Shown: positions 53,427 to 62,945 of the stretch, in pieces | How positions within the stretch are numbered: the first letter of the stretch is position 1 | Layout of the letters: the number at the start of each line of letters is the position of its first letter | Source of the DNA: CAKZLS01 sp963701445 | Lineage (GTDB): Bacteria > Pseudomonadota > Alphaproteobacteria > Rhodospirillales > Defluviicoccaceae | NCBI GenBank assembly: GCA_963701445.1 | Contig: CAVPAM010000003.1 | Location: 106,436 to 170,435, forward strand | DNA length: 64,000 nucleotides | Direction of reading: 5' to 3' | The notes under the pieces: model-generated | Database searches by the model: none | The model's input: the letters and a program-made list of their open reading frames with translations, nothing else | Told to the model about the DNA's origin: nothing | Translations under genes and position numbers: made by a program

Positions 53427-55324
53427 ATGGACCGGGACTCCGATCGGCACAAGCTGATGTCGCGACGGATGCTCATGCTGGCCATGGGCAACGGCGTTCT
53501 CATTTCCGCGCTCGCCGGCCGTCTCTACTATCTGCAGGTCCTGGAATCCGAACGGTACTCCACTCTCGCGGACGAAAACCGGATCAACCTGCGGCTCCTG
53601 GCTCCCCCGCGCGGACGGATCGTCGATCGTCTCGGCCGTCCCGTGGCGGTCAATCGGCAGGATTACCGCGTTTTCCTCGTCGCGGAGCAAGCCAACAACG
53701 TGGAGGCCACGCTGCGGGCATTGGGCTCGCTGGTGGAAATCAGCGAGAGCGAGCGCAAGCGCGTGCTCAAGGAAATCGGACGGCAGCGCAAATTCGTTCC
53801 CGTCACCGTGCGCGACGGGCTGGATTGGGAGATGGTCGCGCGGATCGAGGTGAACTCCCCCGATCTTCCGGGTATTTCCATCGACGAAGGGCAGAGCCGC
53901 TTCTATCCGCACGGTGAGATCGCGGCCCACCTCGTGGGGTACGTGGCGGCGGTCTCCGAACGGGAGCAGACGGGGGATCCGTTGCTGGAAATCCCCGATT
54001 TCCGGATCGGCAAGGCCGGGGTCGAAAAGACCTACGATCTGGCACTTCGGGGTTCGGGCGGAAGTTCCGAGGTCGAAGTGAACGCCGTCGGACGGGTGAT
54101 CCGTGAACTCGGGCGCAAGGAAGGCCAGCCGGGCAGCGATATCGCCTTGACCGTCGATCTGGATCTGCAACGCCTGGCCGTCGAACGCCTCCAGGGAGAG
54201 AGCGGCGCCGCCGTGGTTCTCGATGTCCATACCGGCGACGTGCTGGCGATGGCCTCGACACCGGCCTATGACCCCAATGCGTTTAACCGGGGGCTCAGCA
54301 ACACCGAATGGCAGGCCCTCATCTCCAATCCAAAGGCGCCGTTGACCAACAAGGCGGTGGCGGGAACCTACGCGCCCGGGTCCACCTTCAAGATCGCGGT
54401 GGCGCTGGCCGCCCTGGAAAAAGGCGCGATCACCCCGGATACCCATTTCAGGTGCCATGGGCATCTGAGCCTAGGCGACGCTAGGTTCCATTGCTGGAAG
54501 AGAGGGGGGCACGGCTCGTTGGATTTGCGCGAGGCGCTGGCGCAATCCTGTGACGTGTACTTCTACGAAACGGCGAAGCGGACCGGCATCGACCAGATGA
54601 CCGCCATGGCCCAAAGGCTGGGGATGGGTCATACCCTTGGATATCGACCTGCCGAACGAGCGTGCCGGGCTGCTGCCGGACCGGGACTGGAAACTGGCGG
54701 CGATCGGCACCCCTTGGCAGATCGGTGAAACGCTCATTGCCGGGATCGGGCAGGGCTACGTGCTGACGACGCCGCTCCAACTCGCGGTCATGACCGCGCG
54801 CGTGGCCAATGGCGGCTACGCGGTCAAACCCAGATTGACCCTCGTCGTCGCGAAATCCCGGGATCGGGAAAAGGAACCACCGCCCTCGCCGCGAGGATAT
54901 CGGCCTGCATCCCGCCCACCTCCAGGTCGTGCGGGAAGGCATGTCGAGGGTGGTCAACGGATCGCGGGGAACGGCCAGGGGCGCCGCGATCAAGGAGCCG
55001 GGCATGGAGATGGCGGGCAAGACGGGGACCTCGCAGGTTCGCCGGATCACCAAGGCGGAACGGGAGGCCGGTGTCTTCAAGAACGAAGACCTGCCTTGGG
55101 AGCGCCGCGATCATGCGCTGTTCGTTGGATACGCGCCGGTGGACGCGCCCAGGTATGCCGTGGCCGTCATCGTCGAGCACGGCGGCGGGGGATCCAAGGT
55201 GGCGGCGCCCATCGCCCGGGATATTTTGATCGCGGCGCAAAGACTCGATGCCGTGCGCGTGGCGTCGGGCGACGGGGATGCCAAGGCCGCCGCCCCGGCC
55301 CGGCCCGCCGGCGACGATCTGTGA
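53427..55324 (+). CDS. mrdA: Penicillin-binding protein 2, with two frame breaks
   Basis: This elongation transpeptidase (631 residues when repaired) has one N-terminal helix, a dimerisation domain, and the catalytic motifs SxxK in APGSTFKIAVALAAL, SxN-like SCDVYFYETA and KTG in MAGKTGTSQV. It works with RodA to build the side wall. The first extra base is at 54637-54640 (ttgg), after the GMGHTL of the first part; the second is at 54892 in ccgcgag. Each shifts reading by +1, so three frames encode one protein: up to TL, then DIDLPNERAGLLPDRDWK onward, then EDIGLHPAHLQ onward. A PBP2 is normally essential, so both breaks are likely sequence errors. Confidence 0.94.
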
Positions 55325-55331
55325 GGCGCCC

Positions 55332-56480
55332 ATGAGTGTCAGTGCGTTCGAGCGCCAGCAGCTCACGGCAACTCAGAAACTGTTCCAGATCCGCTGGCTG
55401 TTCGTCTTTCTGGTGTGCCTGGCTGGGGGTATCGGCGGGGCGATGCTGTATTCGGCCGCCAATGGCGATCTCAATCCGTGGGCCACGCGCCACCTCGTCC
55501 GCTTCGGCGTCGGGTTCGTGTTGATGATCGCCGTCGCGGTAAGCGATATCCGGCTGTGGTTCCGCTACGCCTACGTCTTCTACTTCGTTTGCCTCGCGCT
55601 TCTCGGCGCCGTTGAAATCGCCGGCTCGGTGGGCATGGGAGCGCAGCGCTGGATCGACCTGGGTTTCATGAATCTGCAGCCGTCGGAACTCATGAAAATC
55701 GCCCTCGTGATCGCGCTGGCGCGCTATTTCCACGGTATCGGCATCGACGAGATCGGCCGGCCGACGGTGCTGATCGTGCCTCTGCTCATGGTGGCGGCCC
55801 CATCGGCGCTGGTTTTGCGGCAGCCCGATCTCGGGACGGCGTTGATGCTGGTGATTGCCGCCGGCGCGATGTTTTTCGTTGCCGGCGTGCGGTTATGGAA
55901 ATTCGCGCTCGTTCTGGTTTGCGTCGGGGGAGTGCTGCCGGTGATCTGGCAATCGCTTCACGGTTACCAGCGTCAGCGGGTTCTGACCTTTCTCGACCCG
56001 GAGCGGGACCCGCTGGGAGCCGGCTATCACATCATTCAGTCCAAGATCGCGCTCGGAGCGGGCGGCGTTTTCGGCAAGGGGTTTCTTCAGGGAAGCCAGA
56101 GCCACCTCAACTTCCTTCCGGAGAAACAGACCGATTTCATCTTCACCATGCTGGCGGAGGAATTCGGACTGGTGGGCGCATTGGGGCTGCTCGGCGTGTA
56201 CACCTTGATGCTGGTTTACGGGTTCGCCATCGCCGCGTCGTCACGAAGCTATTTCGGGCGGCTGGTGGCGGTGGGCGTTTCGGTGACGTTCTTTCTCTAC
56301 ATGTTCATCAACATGGCCATGGTCATGGGCTTGATCCCGGTGGTCGGTGTTCCCCTTCCTCTGCTGTCCTACGGGGGCACGGCCATGGTGACACTGATGC
56401 TGGGCTTCGGCTTTCTGCTGTCGGTCTACGTGCACAGGGACGTCGTCCTCGGCCGGCGCGCCGGCGGCGACCCGCTGTAG
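55332..56480 (+). CDS. rodA: Peptidoglycan glycosyltransferase RodA
   Basis: The 382-residue SEDS protein has ten predicted membrane helices and the family motifs GAQRWIDLGFMNLQPSELMKI, VLRQPDLGTALMLV, GAGYHIIQSKIALGAGG with FLPEKQTDFIFTMLAEEFG, and the PLPLLSYGGTAM finish. It polymerises glycan strands that PBP2 cross-links. It starts 8 bp after mrdA and ends the cluster. Confidence 0.96.
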   Translation: MSVSAFERQQLTATQKLFQIRWLFVFLVCLAGGIGGAMLYSAANGDLNPWATRHLVRFGVGFVLMIAVAVSDIRLWFRYAYVFYFVCLALLGAVEIAGSVGMGAQRWIDLGFMNLQPSELMKIALVIALARYFHGIGIDEIGRPTVLIVPLLMVAAPSALVLRQPDLGTALMLVIAAGAMFFVAGVRLWKFALVLVCVGGVLPVIWQSLHGYQRQRVLTFLDPERDPLGAGYHIIQSKIALGAGGVFGKGFLQGSQSHLNFLPEKQTDFIFTMLAEEFGLVGALGLLGVYTLMLVYGFAIAASSRSYFGRLVAVGVSVTFFLYMFINMAMVMGLIPVVGVPLPLLSYGGTAMVTLMLGFGFLLSVYVHRDVVLGRRAGGDPL

Positions 56481-56587
56481 GCGCCGCCGGGATCGGGCCA
56501 AGGTCCCGGGCTGACCGGCGGGCAAACTTCCAAGGCGAACGTATCGACAAGGGCGCGGGGCTTTGCTAAAGATCGCATGGTTCCCGT

Positions 56588-56663
<76 letters not shown>

Positions 56664-56668
56664 CGATT

Positions 56669-57799
56669 TCAACTACTTAGATCCTTGCCGTTCCGACTTT
56701 TCAGACTCTTTCCACGCTGTGTTTCAGACTCAGTTCGCTTTCTGTACAGTTCCAACTTGCGAATTGCCGCCCGCGCCATGGGTGTCGTGCGCGGCAAATA
56801 AGTCTCTAGTATGTGCATTGTGCGGTCAAGCTTGTGTCCAGTGATCGCGGCAATCTCGGGCGGCGTGCATCCTGCTTCAGCGAGCCAGACCACCGCTGTT
56901 CGGCGTAGGTCAAGGAACTGCCGGTCCTCAAGCCCAGCCTTGACGGCAATCCGACGAAACTCGTGCCGAAAATGGTCGGACTTGTAAGGACGGCCGGTTG
57001 TCTCGCAAACGACGATTGTAGGCGCTTTCTTTGGCGTGCGGGCGAGCGCGGCGTTTAGTTCGCGGGTCACTGGGACGGTTATCAGCGTGCTGGTCTTCCC
57101 TTGCCGGAGCGTGATCTCCTCACCGTTGTATTGGGACCACGCGAGCCGGAGCACATCCCCTTGACGTTGACCGAGATTGGCCGCCAGAAGCAAAGCAAGA
57201 GCAAGGGATGGGCGATGCATCGCTTCTGCATTGTCGAGATACCTTCCGATCTCCTCCGTAGTCCATATCTGCTGCCGCGGCGGAGTGGACCGCAGTCCAG
57301 GACTTGCAGCTGGATTTCGATCCAAGTAGTCCTCGTCGACTGCAAAAGCGAGGAGCAGACGCAGCACGCGAACAACGGCATTAGCCTTAGCAGGCGTCGC
57401 ACTCATCGAGCGATAAAATGCCTTCACATGCTTGCGTTGCAGCGAGTTCAAAGGCGGATTTGCGGCTTTCTTCGACCAGTTTTCGACAAGCTTCAATGAT
57501 TGATCATATCCGCGCCTAGTGGTTGGTGCGAGCTCGAGGTATCTCTCGTCTGTCCGGTAAAGTCGTATCAGCCAGGGCAATGTTTCGGGCCGAACGCCGT
57601 AATCTTGCTCGCCGGCGCGCCAAGCGTTGAGAGAAGCATTGATTGCTCTTGCTTCTTCAATCGCGGCGCCCAAGTCATCGGAGAGGCGTCTCGATCGCCA
57701 GCCAAACTGTCGCAGCCGCGTTGCCGGCTGCCAGTAATACAACGTCCGGCCTTTCTTCTGCCGTTTTGCTATCAGGTAGGGGATGCGTACATCAACCAC
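56669..57799 (-). CDS. Phage-type tyrosine recombinase / integrase
   Basis: A 376-residue integrase with an N-terminal SAM-like binding domain and the C-terminal catalytic set: arginine in LGQRQGDVLRLAW, the second box HFRHEFRRIA with DLRRTAVVWLAEAG, a histidine in ITGHKLDRTM and the nucleophile tyrosine in ILETYLPRTT. A GTG start at 57799 overlaps the upstream HTH gene stop by 8 bp. Its position, 5 bp after a tRNA-Lys and pointing towards it, is classic for site-specific integration into tRNA genes. Confidence 0.88.
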   Translation of the reverse strand: MVDVRIPYLIAKRQKKGRTLYYWQPATRLRQFGWRSRRLSDDLGAAIEEARAINASLNAWRAGEQDYGVRPETLPWLIRLYRTDERYLELAPTTRRGYDQSLKLVENWSKKAANPPLNSLQRKHVKAFYRSMSATPAKANAVVRVLRLLLAFAVDEDYLDRNPAASPGLRSTPPRQQIWTTEEIGRYLDNAEAMHRPSLALALLLAANLGQRQGDVLRLAWSQYNGEEITLRQGKTSTLITVPVTRELNAALARTPKKAPTIVVCETTGRPYKSDHFRHEFRRIAVKAGLEDRQFLDLRRTAVVWLAEAGCTPPEIAAITGHKLDRTMHILETYLPRTTPMARAAIRKLELYRKRTESETQRGKSLKSRNGKDLSS

Positions 57800-58043
57800 C
57801 GGCGGCTCTCGTCCACGCTGCGTCGAAATCAGTAAAGCAACTTTCTTTGTGCAGCGAGTCGAGCCAGCGATCAACTGCTTCCTTATCGTAGCCGCCGACG
57901 ACAGGCAACGGCCTCGGGAAGCCAGCCCGGTGAAGCGCCTCCGCATGAGCTGACCACCATCCTCCAGATTTGCCGAGGTAGGCGGCGACTTCCGCCGTGC
58001 TCAGGACGCGTCGTTCATTGAAAGGTGGGATGCGCTTGGTCAT
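57792..58043 (-). CDS. AlpA/Xis-like helix-turn-helix protein
   Basis: An 83-residue protein with a MerR/AlpA-type winged helix motif: RRVLSTAEVAAYLGKSGGWW, then LHRAGFPRPLPVVGGYDKEAVDRWLDS. Such proteins act as excision directionality factors or as transcription activators of integrase genes. It precedes the integrase and overlaps its start, so the two are coupled. Confidence 0.75.
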   Translation of the reverse strand: MTKRIPPFNERRVLSTAEVAAYLGKSGGWWSAHAEALHRAGFPRPLPVVGGYDKEAVDRWLDSLHKESCFTDFDAAWTRAAGG

Positions 58044-58343
58044 CGCTCCGAAACCCAACTGGTTTACATCCAATTCGCTTCTCGTCGGTCTACGGTCACC
58101 CATTGGAGGAAGATCGCCGCTCTGTTCACACGCTTCTCGACCGGGGCAATCATGAGACTGCAGCGCTTAACGCCAAAAGGTGGCAGGGGAATGTTCTCGG
58201 GGAACGGAAGGATTGCTGCGGCAGCAGCGTGTTGAAAGGCCCCTACGGTGGGCCGGGTCGCTCGGTTCAGTCAGGTCTGCTGGGCGATGCTGTAAGCGGA
58301 TACCGTTTTAGTACGATAGTTGTTTAAAATTATACTGCTATAG
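58044..58343. other. Gene-free interval between the HTH gene and the RHH gene
   Basis: About 300 bp holding the promoter of the HTH-integrase pair and the end of the par operon. Short frames have no family signal. A trinucleotide-rich patch (gctgcggcagcagcg, 58215-58229) and an AT-rich right edge are the only visible features. Confidence 0.4.
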
Positions 58344-58361
58344 CCCTATAGAGATATAGGG
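58344..58361 (-). terminator. Hairpin after the RHH gene
   Basis: The 7-bp stem ccctata / tataggg (58344-58350 and 58355-58361) has a 4-base loop and lies directly after the RHH gene stop on the minus strand. AT-rich bases with several T follow in that direction. The same tata-containing motif family recurs in the par operators, so it may be both a terminator and a protein site. Confidence 0.45.
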
Positions 58362-58664
58362 TTATAGCTCAATGATCCGGGCTTTTCCCTTTTTCACAAA
58401 AAGCATATCAAGGGCTTCGGTGAGCAACGCTTGCTTCGTCGTACCTTCTTCGGCCGCGATAATGCCGAGCTGGCGCGCCACTTGGGGCGCAAAATGTCCT
58501 CCTATTAAGGTGGTCCCTCCCCTACTCGGCTTGTTTTCCTTCTTCCTTGGACTGGACTTCCCGTCGGGCCTTTCCTTGGGCCTAGCATCTACAATGGGCT
58601 TCGGCTCCTGTTCGGTCTTCTTGCGCTCAAGCACCGCTTGCAGAGAGTTTGGCTTCTCGGCCAT
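58362..58664 (-). CDS. Ribbon-helix-helix protein, ParA partner
   Basis: A 100-residue basic protein with a disordered Lys/Glu/Pro-rich N-terminal half and a C-terminal RHH-like segment (GGTTLIGGHFAPQVARQLGIIAAEEGTT followed by KQALLTEALDMLF, split here). It resembles ParG/Omega-type centromere-binding partners of small ParA proteins. An AAGGA site 7 bp before the ATG at 58664 supports this start. Its 5' end overlaps the parA 3' end by 38 bp. Confidence 0.7.
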   Translation of the reverse strand: MAEKPNSLQAVLERKKTEQEPKPIVDARPKERPDGKSSPRKKENKPSRGGTTLIGGHFAPQVARQLGIIAAEEGTTKQALLTEALDMLFVKKGKARIIEL

Positions 58665-59295
58665 CAGCTTGTCCTTCATAATATAGGTGTATATTTGTAT
58701 AGGTGTATAAGCGTGAAATTTCCTCTGCCGCCTTGTCATGGGGGGCATATTCCTGAACTGCGAGGCCTTCCCCCTGAGCGCGGAAAAAGGCCTTTCGGTT
58801 GCCGACCAGGACCGGACAGATTGACGCGGAAAGGTCTCCGGCAAGCATCATCGCGTCGGCCGTTTCCTGGCCCTGGGGTGGCACAAAATTAAGAACGATC
58901 GAAAACGGCTTATTGACCTGCCTAACCACATCAATCGTCTGGGTCATCGACATCGTGTCAAAGACGGCCGCCTTGGTCGGTATGAGGACGAAATCCGCAA
59001 CCTCGGCCGCCATGTGCGCTACATCACGGGCGACGGCCGCGCCGTCGACGATGACAAGCTCCGCGCCGGCTTGCTCTGCGGCTTTCAGCATCGCCGGCAG
59101 CCGCACAGCCTGAATAGAGATAACCGCCGGGGTCTCCGCATGGCGCACGTCCTTCCAGAAGGATGCGGTTGCCTGCGGATCGAGATCAAAGATAGACGTA
59201 CTTTTGCCGTCCGCTTCGGCCGCAACGGCAAGACAAGTGGCAAGGGTGGTTTTCCCGACGCCGCCTTTTTGGGAGAGGATCGCAAGCACCTTCAT
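58627..59295 (-). CDS. parA: Small ParA-family partition ATPase
   Basis: A 222-residue deviant-Walker ATPase: LSQKGGVGKTTLATCLA at the N-terminus, the Walker A' DLDPQATASFW, ELVIVDGAAVARD and VLIPTKAAVFD. It lacks an N-terminal DNA-binding domain, as in type Ib ParA proteins. Partner protein and repeats of TATAGGTGTATA lie around it, so this is a partition system. It would stabilise an extrachromosomal form of the integrated element. The AGGAGG site is just downstream of an operator repeat. Confidence 0.9.
   Translation of the reverse strand: MKVLAILSQKGGVGKTTLATCLAVAAEADGKSTSIFDLDPQATASFWKDVRHAETPAVISIQAVRLPAMLKAAEQAGAELVIVDGAAVARDVAHMAAEVADFVLIPTKAAVFDTMSMTQTIDVVRQVNKPFSIVLNFVPPQGQETADAMMLAGDLSASICPVLVGNRKAFFRAQGEGLAVQEYAPHDKAAEEISRLYTYTNIHLYYEGQADGREAKLSASGA
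58682..58709. repeat. Two direct repeats of TATAGGTGTATA at the parA-RHH junction
   Basis: The 12-mer occurs at 58682-58693 and 58698-58709, spaced 16 bp start to start, and inside the 3' part of parA. The same 12-mer is present upstream of parA at 59308-59319. Repeats of this kind in front of and within a par operon are what RHH centromere/operator proteins bind. Confidence 0.6.
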
Positions 59296-59307
59296 CAGAA
59301 GGCCTCC

Positions 59308-59368
59308 TATAGGTGTATAGTAATATACATATAGAGTTGTATAGTGCTAGAGCGCTATACACGTATAG
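59308..59368. promoter_or_regulatory. parA operator/partition-site candidate with TATA-type repeats
   Basis: The first unit is tataggtgtata (59308-59319) and the last is ctatacacgtatag (59355-59368), with tatagagttgtatag between. All share the tata/gtata core and lie directly upstream of parA, where autoregulation would act. The rest of 59296-59598 shows no gene; it holds this cluster and the start of the transposase transcript. Confidence 0.6.
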
Positions 59369-59598
59369 ACTCGCAAATCTTGGGAATTCGTGTCAAGAGG
59401 GCAGGGCGCGGTGTTCCGCGGGTAAGGCTCAACACGGCGTGCGCACCTTCAGTGCGTGCCTATCCGGTTAAGACAGACACCCACTACATATAGAGCAAAC
59501 GACACGCCATGCCGACACCGCCCAATCGGCCGCTCATGACCCTGGCTGTGTGAAAACGCTGGCGTGGGGTATAGTCCTGCAACTGGTTGGAGGGCTTG

Positions 59599-61038
59599 AT
59601 GAATCGCTTTATCGAGGGTGTCGATCGTAGCCAGGTCACCCTGTTTCCGGATTGCCTGCAAGATTGGATCGACGATGACAATCCAGTTCGTGTGGTCGAT
59701 GCTTTCGTTGACGCGCTTAATCTGAACGAACTTGGTTTTGAACGCGCCAGCGCCGCTGAGACGGGCCGCCCGGGCTATCACCCCTCGGTTTTGTTGAAGC
59801 TCTACATTTATGGTTATCTCAATCGGGTTCAGTCGAGCCGTCGGCTTGAGCGCGAGGCAGGCCGGAACGTTGAAGTGATGTGGCTTCTGGGGCGTCTGGT
59901 TCCCGATCACAAGACGATTGCCGACTTCCGCAAGGATAATGGCGGCGCGGTCCGCAAGGTGTGTTCCCAGTTCGTGGCGCTCTGCCGTGAGATCGGTCTT
60001 TTGTCATCGGCAAGCGTCGCGATTGACGGATCGAAGTTCAAGGCCGTCAACAATCGGGACCGGAACTTCACCAAGGCCAAAATGGCGCGCCGAATGAAGC
60101 AGATCGACGATAGCGTGTCGCGTTATCTGCACCAGCTCGACAGCGCTGATCGTCAAGAACCGACGGCGGCGATCACATCGAGGGTTAACCGCCTGCAGGA
60201 GAAGATTAGCAAGCTGCGCGAGGAGATGCAGCGTCTGCAGGTGCTGGAGAAGCAGATGATGGCTTCACCGGACGAGCAGATCTCGTTGACCGACCCGGAC
60301 GCACGTTCAATGGCAACCAGCGGCCGGGGCTCGGGCGTCGTCGGCTACAATGTCCAAGCCGCAGTCGAAACGGACCACCATCTGATTGTCGCCCATGACG
60401 TCGTTCAGACCGGCAATGACACGTCCCAATTGGCGCCGATGGCGGAAAAGGCAAAGGCGGCGCTGGGCGTAGACGAACTCGATGTGGTTGCCGACCGGGG
60501 CTACTTCAGTGCCGAGCAGATCCTAGAATGCGCTGAGGCCGATGTCACACCGACGCTGCCCAAACCGCAGACGTCGGGCAATCGTAAGAAGGGTATGTTC
60601 GTCAAGCCGGACTTTCGCTATGTGGCCGATGCGGATGCCTACATCTGTCCGGCCGGCGAAACACTGACCTGGCGCTATGCGACTGAAGAAAAGGGGCTGG
60701 TCGTAAGCCGCTATTGGACAAACGTCTGCGGCACGTGTCCCCTGAAAGATAAATGCACCACAGGCCCGCAGCGTCGCATTACGCGTTGGCAACACGAGCA
60801 TCTGTTGGAGGATGTGCAGCGGCGCCTTGACGAGAACCCCAATGCCATGCGCCAACGACGCGAGACCGTCGAGCATCCCTTCGGGACCATCAAAATGCGT
60901 ATGGGCGCCACCCATTTCCTGATGAAGCAGCTGAAGAACGTACGTACCGAGATGGCGCTGAGCGTTCTCGCCTACAATCTGACACGGGTCATGAACATCA
61001 TCGGCATCCAACCACTGATGGCGGCCATCCGAGCCTGA
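59599..61038 (+). CDS. IS1182 family transposase
   Basis: A 479-residue DDE transposase. It has the DUF772-type N-terminus (GRPGYHPSVLLKLYIYGYLNR with SSRRLEREA), the catalytic region VAIDGSKFKAVNNRDRNF, ADRGYFSAEQI and the late ETVEHPFGTIKMRMGATHFLMKQL. A cysteine set (CGTCPLKDKC) is also typical. The ATG at 59599 has a GGAGGG site. Length is full, so the element could be active. I could not fix its terminal inverted repeats. Confidence 0.9.
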   Translation: MNRFIEGVDRSQVTLFPDCLQDWIDDDNPVRVVDAFVDALNLNELGFERASAAETGRPGYHPSVLLKLYIYGYLNRVQSSRRLEREAGRNVEVMWLLGRLVPDHKTIADFRKDNGGAVRKVCSQFVALCREIGLLSSASVAIDGSKFKAVNNRDRNFTKAKMARRMKQIDDSVSRYLHQLDSADRQEPTAAITSRVNRLQEKISKLREEMQRLQVLEKQMMASPDEQISLTDPDARSMATSGRGSGVVGYNVQAAVETDHHLIVAHDVVQTGNDTSQLAPMAEKAKAALGVDELDVVADRGYFSAEQILECAEADVTPTLPKPQTSGNRKKGMFVKPDFRYVADADAYICPAGETLTWRYATEEKGLVVSRYWTNVCGTCPLKDKCTTGPQRRITRWQHEHLLEDVQRRLDENPNAMRQRRETVEHPFGTIKMRMGATHFLMKQLKNVRTEMALSVLAYNLTRVMNIIGIQPLMAAIRA

Positions 61039-61472
61039 GGGGCGGTTCTTCGCTCGATATCCCACTACTTTAGAGAAAATATGCCAATAGACCGCGTCAG
61101 AAGCGGCTATGCGCACCGATCGACGAGAAAATCGGAAAATACCCCAACGAAACGTAAATGCCCTATTCCAAGCAATCGAGCCCTGAGTCCCAGATCGTTT
61201 CCACACAGCCAAGACCCGAAGCGGGCATTAATCTCAGGCATTGCGAACTTGAGAAAAGGGCTTCGCTGCTTGTACTGCGAGCCGGGAAAGTTGAGTAATT
61301 CTTGTGGCTCTTCGACGCTTATCAAAGAAACGTGGTGTTTAGCCCGGAGCGGCTTTTCTTTGTTCTCCAGCCATCCCCAACCACGAACGACGAGGTCAAC
61401 GGTGATGATGGGGAATCGAGGCTCTTCTCGCGAGCACACAACACCGAGCCTCACACCTATTGGCTGGAACCT
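61039..61472. other. Gene-free stretch between two insertion sequences
   Basis: About 430 bp. An open minus-strand frame runs from the ISAs1 edge to about 61107 (with the piece NFPGSQYKQRSPFLKF and MPEINARFGSW), but it has no start of its own and no recognisable domain. It may be a remnant of a disrupted gene or of repetitive IS-associated DNA. I make no functional call. Confidence 0.35.
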
Positions 61473-62680
61473 CAGGGCTATCGCATTTGAGGATGAGCGA
61501 ACTGGGTGAGGATCTGGGTGAGGAAGGTGTCGTCCCATCCGGCGCGTTTGAGCTTGCCTTTCATGGATCCTTTCGACGGTTCGAGGCGGGCGAGGTTGAG
61601 GGCTAGACGGCGGAGGAGGGCGAGGTTTTCCGGTCCGTTGTCCTTGCGGTTTCTGGTCTGATCCTCGTTCATGGTGACGTCGAGTACCCAGTGCAGGCTG
61701 TTCTCGATACCCCAGTGGGTGCGGACCACGGCGGCGAGGCGGTCGGCGCCGAGGGCTGCGCTGAGGAGATAGTAGGCGGTTTCCGTTGTGACCTTTTCGC
61801 CGCTGTCGCGGGTGCGGGTGAGTTTGGCGATGGCGGCGAGAGCAGGCCATTGGTGCTGCTCCTGGAGCCAGCCGATGTCTGTCGACACCACGCTGGTGCG
61901 GATCTCGATGCGGCCGTGGCCGCCATCGACCTCGGTGTGGGTGCTGTCGGCGACGAAGTCGGGATCATCGAGGAACAAGGCGACATCGGCGTGCAGCGTA
62001 CCCTGGTTGCCCTTGAGGGCGAGAACATAGTCGCCGTCCTGTTCCACCACCTGTTCGGCGATGTCGCGCTGGCAGTTCATCGCGTCGGCGGTGACGATGG
62101 TGCCCTTGAGCGACAACATCTCCAGAAGCTTGGGCACGGCGGTGATCTCGTTCGACTTGCCGTCGACGGCAAGTTGGCCGAGGACCAGCCGCAGGTCCGC
62201 CGCCCAAGCGCTGATCAGGTGCAACGCCGAGGTGCCGGCGGCGCGGTCGAAGGAATGGCGCAACGTCTTGCCGTCGATCGCCACCACCCCCTGGGTGGTC
62301 TGGGCGAAGCGCCGCATAAAACCCAGAAAACACGCGTGAAACGCCACCGGGTCGACCAGGCGGAATAGCCGGCTGAACGTGTCGTGGCTCGGAATGCCAT
62401 GGCGCAGGCGTAGGAACTGTCGTAGGAATGGCTCCTTCGCCCGCCCGAACAGCGCCATGTCGGTGCAGTCCTCGCCACCACACACCATCGCGCACAGGGC
62501 GATCATCAAAACCTCCAACAGATCGTGGCGGGCGTTGTCGTCTCGCGGATCTTCCAGATCGGCAAAGCAGGCATTGAATTCTTTCATGGGACCCTCCCAC
62601 TCCAAATCCCACGCTTCGAATCCTTTTCAACTGCCGGCGCAAGCCTTTCCTTCAATCAAATTCCAAATGCGATTCCCCTG
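61473..62680 (-). mobile_element. Complete ISAs1-family insertion sequence
   Basis: The 1,208-bp element is bounded by imperfect inverted repeats beginning CAGGG: left cagggctatcgcatttga (61473-61490) and, on the other strand, right caggggaatcgcatttgg (from 62680 leftwards). It is flanked by a 10-bp target duplication, gctggaacct at 61463-61472 and gccggaacct at 62681-62690, with one mismatch. These are standard for the ISAs1 family. It inserted a few bases outside the end of an IS3 remnant. Confidence 0.9.
61478..62587 (-). CDS. ISAs1 family transposase
   Basis: A 369-residue DDE transposase with FADLEDPRDDNARHDLLEVLMIALCAMVCGGEDC, IDGKTLRHSFDRA (first Asp), ADAMNCQRDIAEQVV with DYVLALKGNQ, and VRTHWGIENSLHWVLDV with MNEDQTRNR near the C-terminus. 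These are ISAs1 signatures. The ATG at 62587 has a GGAGGG site and yields MKEFNACF. The frame is intact. Confidence 0.93.
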   Translation of the reverse strand: MKEFNACFADLEDPRDDNARHDLLEVLMIALCAMVCGGEDCTDMALFGRAKEPFLRQFLRLRHGIPSHDTFSRLFRLVDPVAFHACFLGFMRRFAQTTQGVVAIDGKTLRHSFDRAAGTSALHLISAWAADLRLVLGQLAVDGKSNEITAVPKLLEMLSLKGTIVTADAMNCQRDIAEQVVEQDGDYVLALKGNQGTLHADVALFLDDPDFVADSTHTEVDGGHGRIEIRTSVVSTDIGWLQEQHQWPALAAIAKLTRTRDSGEKVTTETAYYLLSAALGADRLAAVVRTHWGIENSLHWVLDVTMNEDQTRNRKDNGPENLALLRRLALNLARLEPSKGSMKGKLKRAGWDDTFLTQILTQFAHPQMR

Positions 62681-62693
62681 GCCGGAACCTTGC

Positions 62694-62945
62694 TTAGTGA
62701 GACAATGAACCGCCCCGGGTTTCCCGGAGGCCGTTTGGTTTGAGTGACGCGGCCATGTCGGACTGCTCCAGCATGGCGTAGTAGCGTTCCTCGGCTTCAG
62801 CCGGCGGGATATTGCCGATCGGCTCCAGCAGCCGCCTGTGATTGAACCAGTCGACCCATTCGAGGGTAGCATATTCGACAGCTTCGAATGACCGCCACGG
62901 TCCACGCCGATAGATCACTTCGGCCTTGTAAAGGCCGTCCTGGCG
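62694..62945 (-). pseudogene. 3' remnant of an IS3-family transposase (OrfB)
   Basis: Only the C-terminal part of OrfB remains: LYKAEVIYRRGPWRSFEAVE, then ATLEWVDWFNHRRLLEPIG with AEAEERYYAMLEQ, the typical ending of the rve domain of IS3 elements. The 5' part is missing from about 62945. The right end tgaaccgccccgggtttccc (from 62705) looks like the terminal inverted repeat. The deletion point is next to a run of ten C residues. Confidence 0.75.

Larger units (their letters stand above)
56664..62945. mobile_element. Probable tRNA-Lys-integrated genetic element (left part; right end not resolved)
   Basis: From the tRNA-Lys 3' end rightward the gene content changes from housekeeping to integrase, HTH excisionase-like protein, ParA with a ribbon-helix-helix partner, and several transposases. 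Base composition is more AT-rich than the neighbours. I looked for a second copy of the tRNA 3' end as attR and found none by eye before the window edge, so the boundary is open. The IS elements may be later arrivals. Confidence 0.55.

Noticed and set aside
53427..55324. Programmed +1 frameshifting as the explanation for split genes
   Set aside because: The break sites share no common heptamer, stop codon context or stimulatory structure, and unrelated genes are hit.
59549..61160. Terminal inverted repeats of the IS1182-type element
   Set aside because: A weak match around tggggtat near 59565 and accccaacg near 61143 exists, but too imperfect to define the ends.
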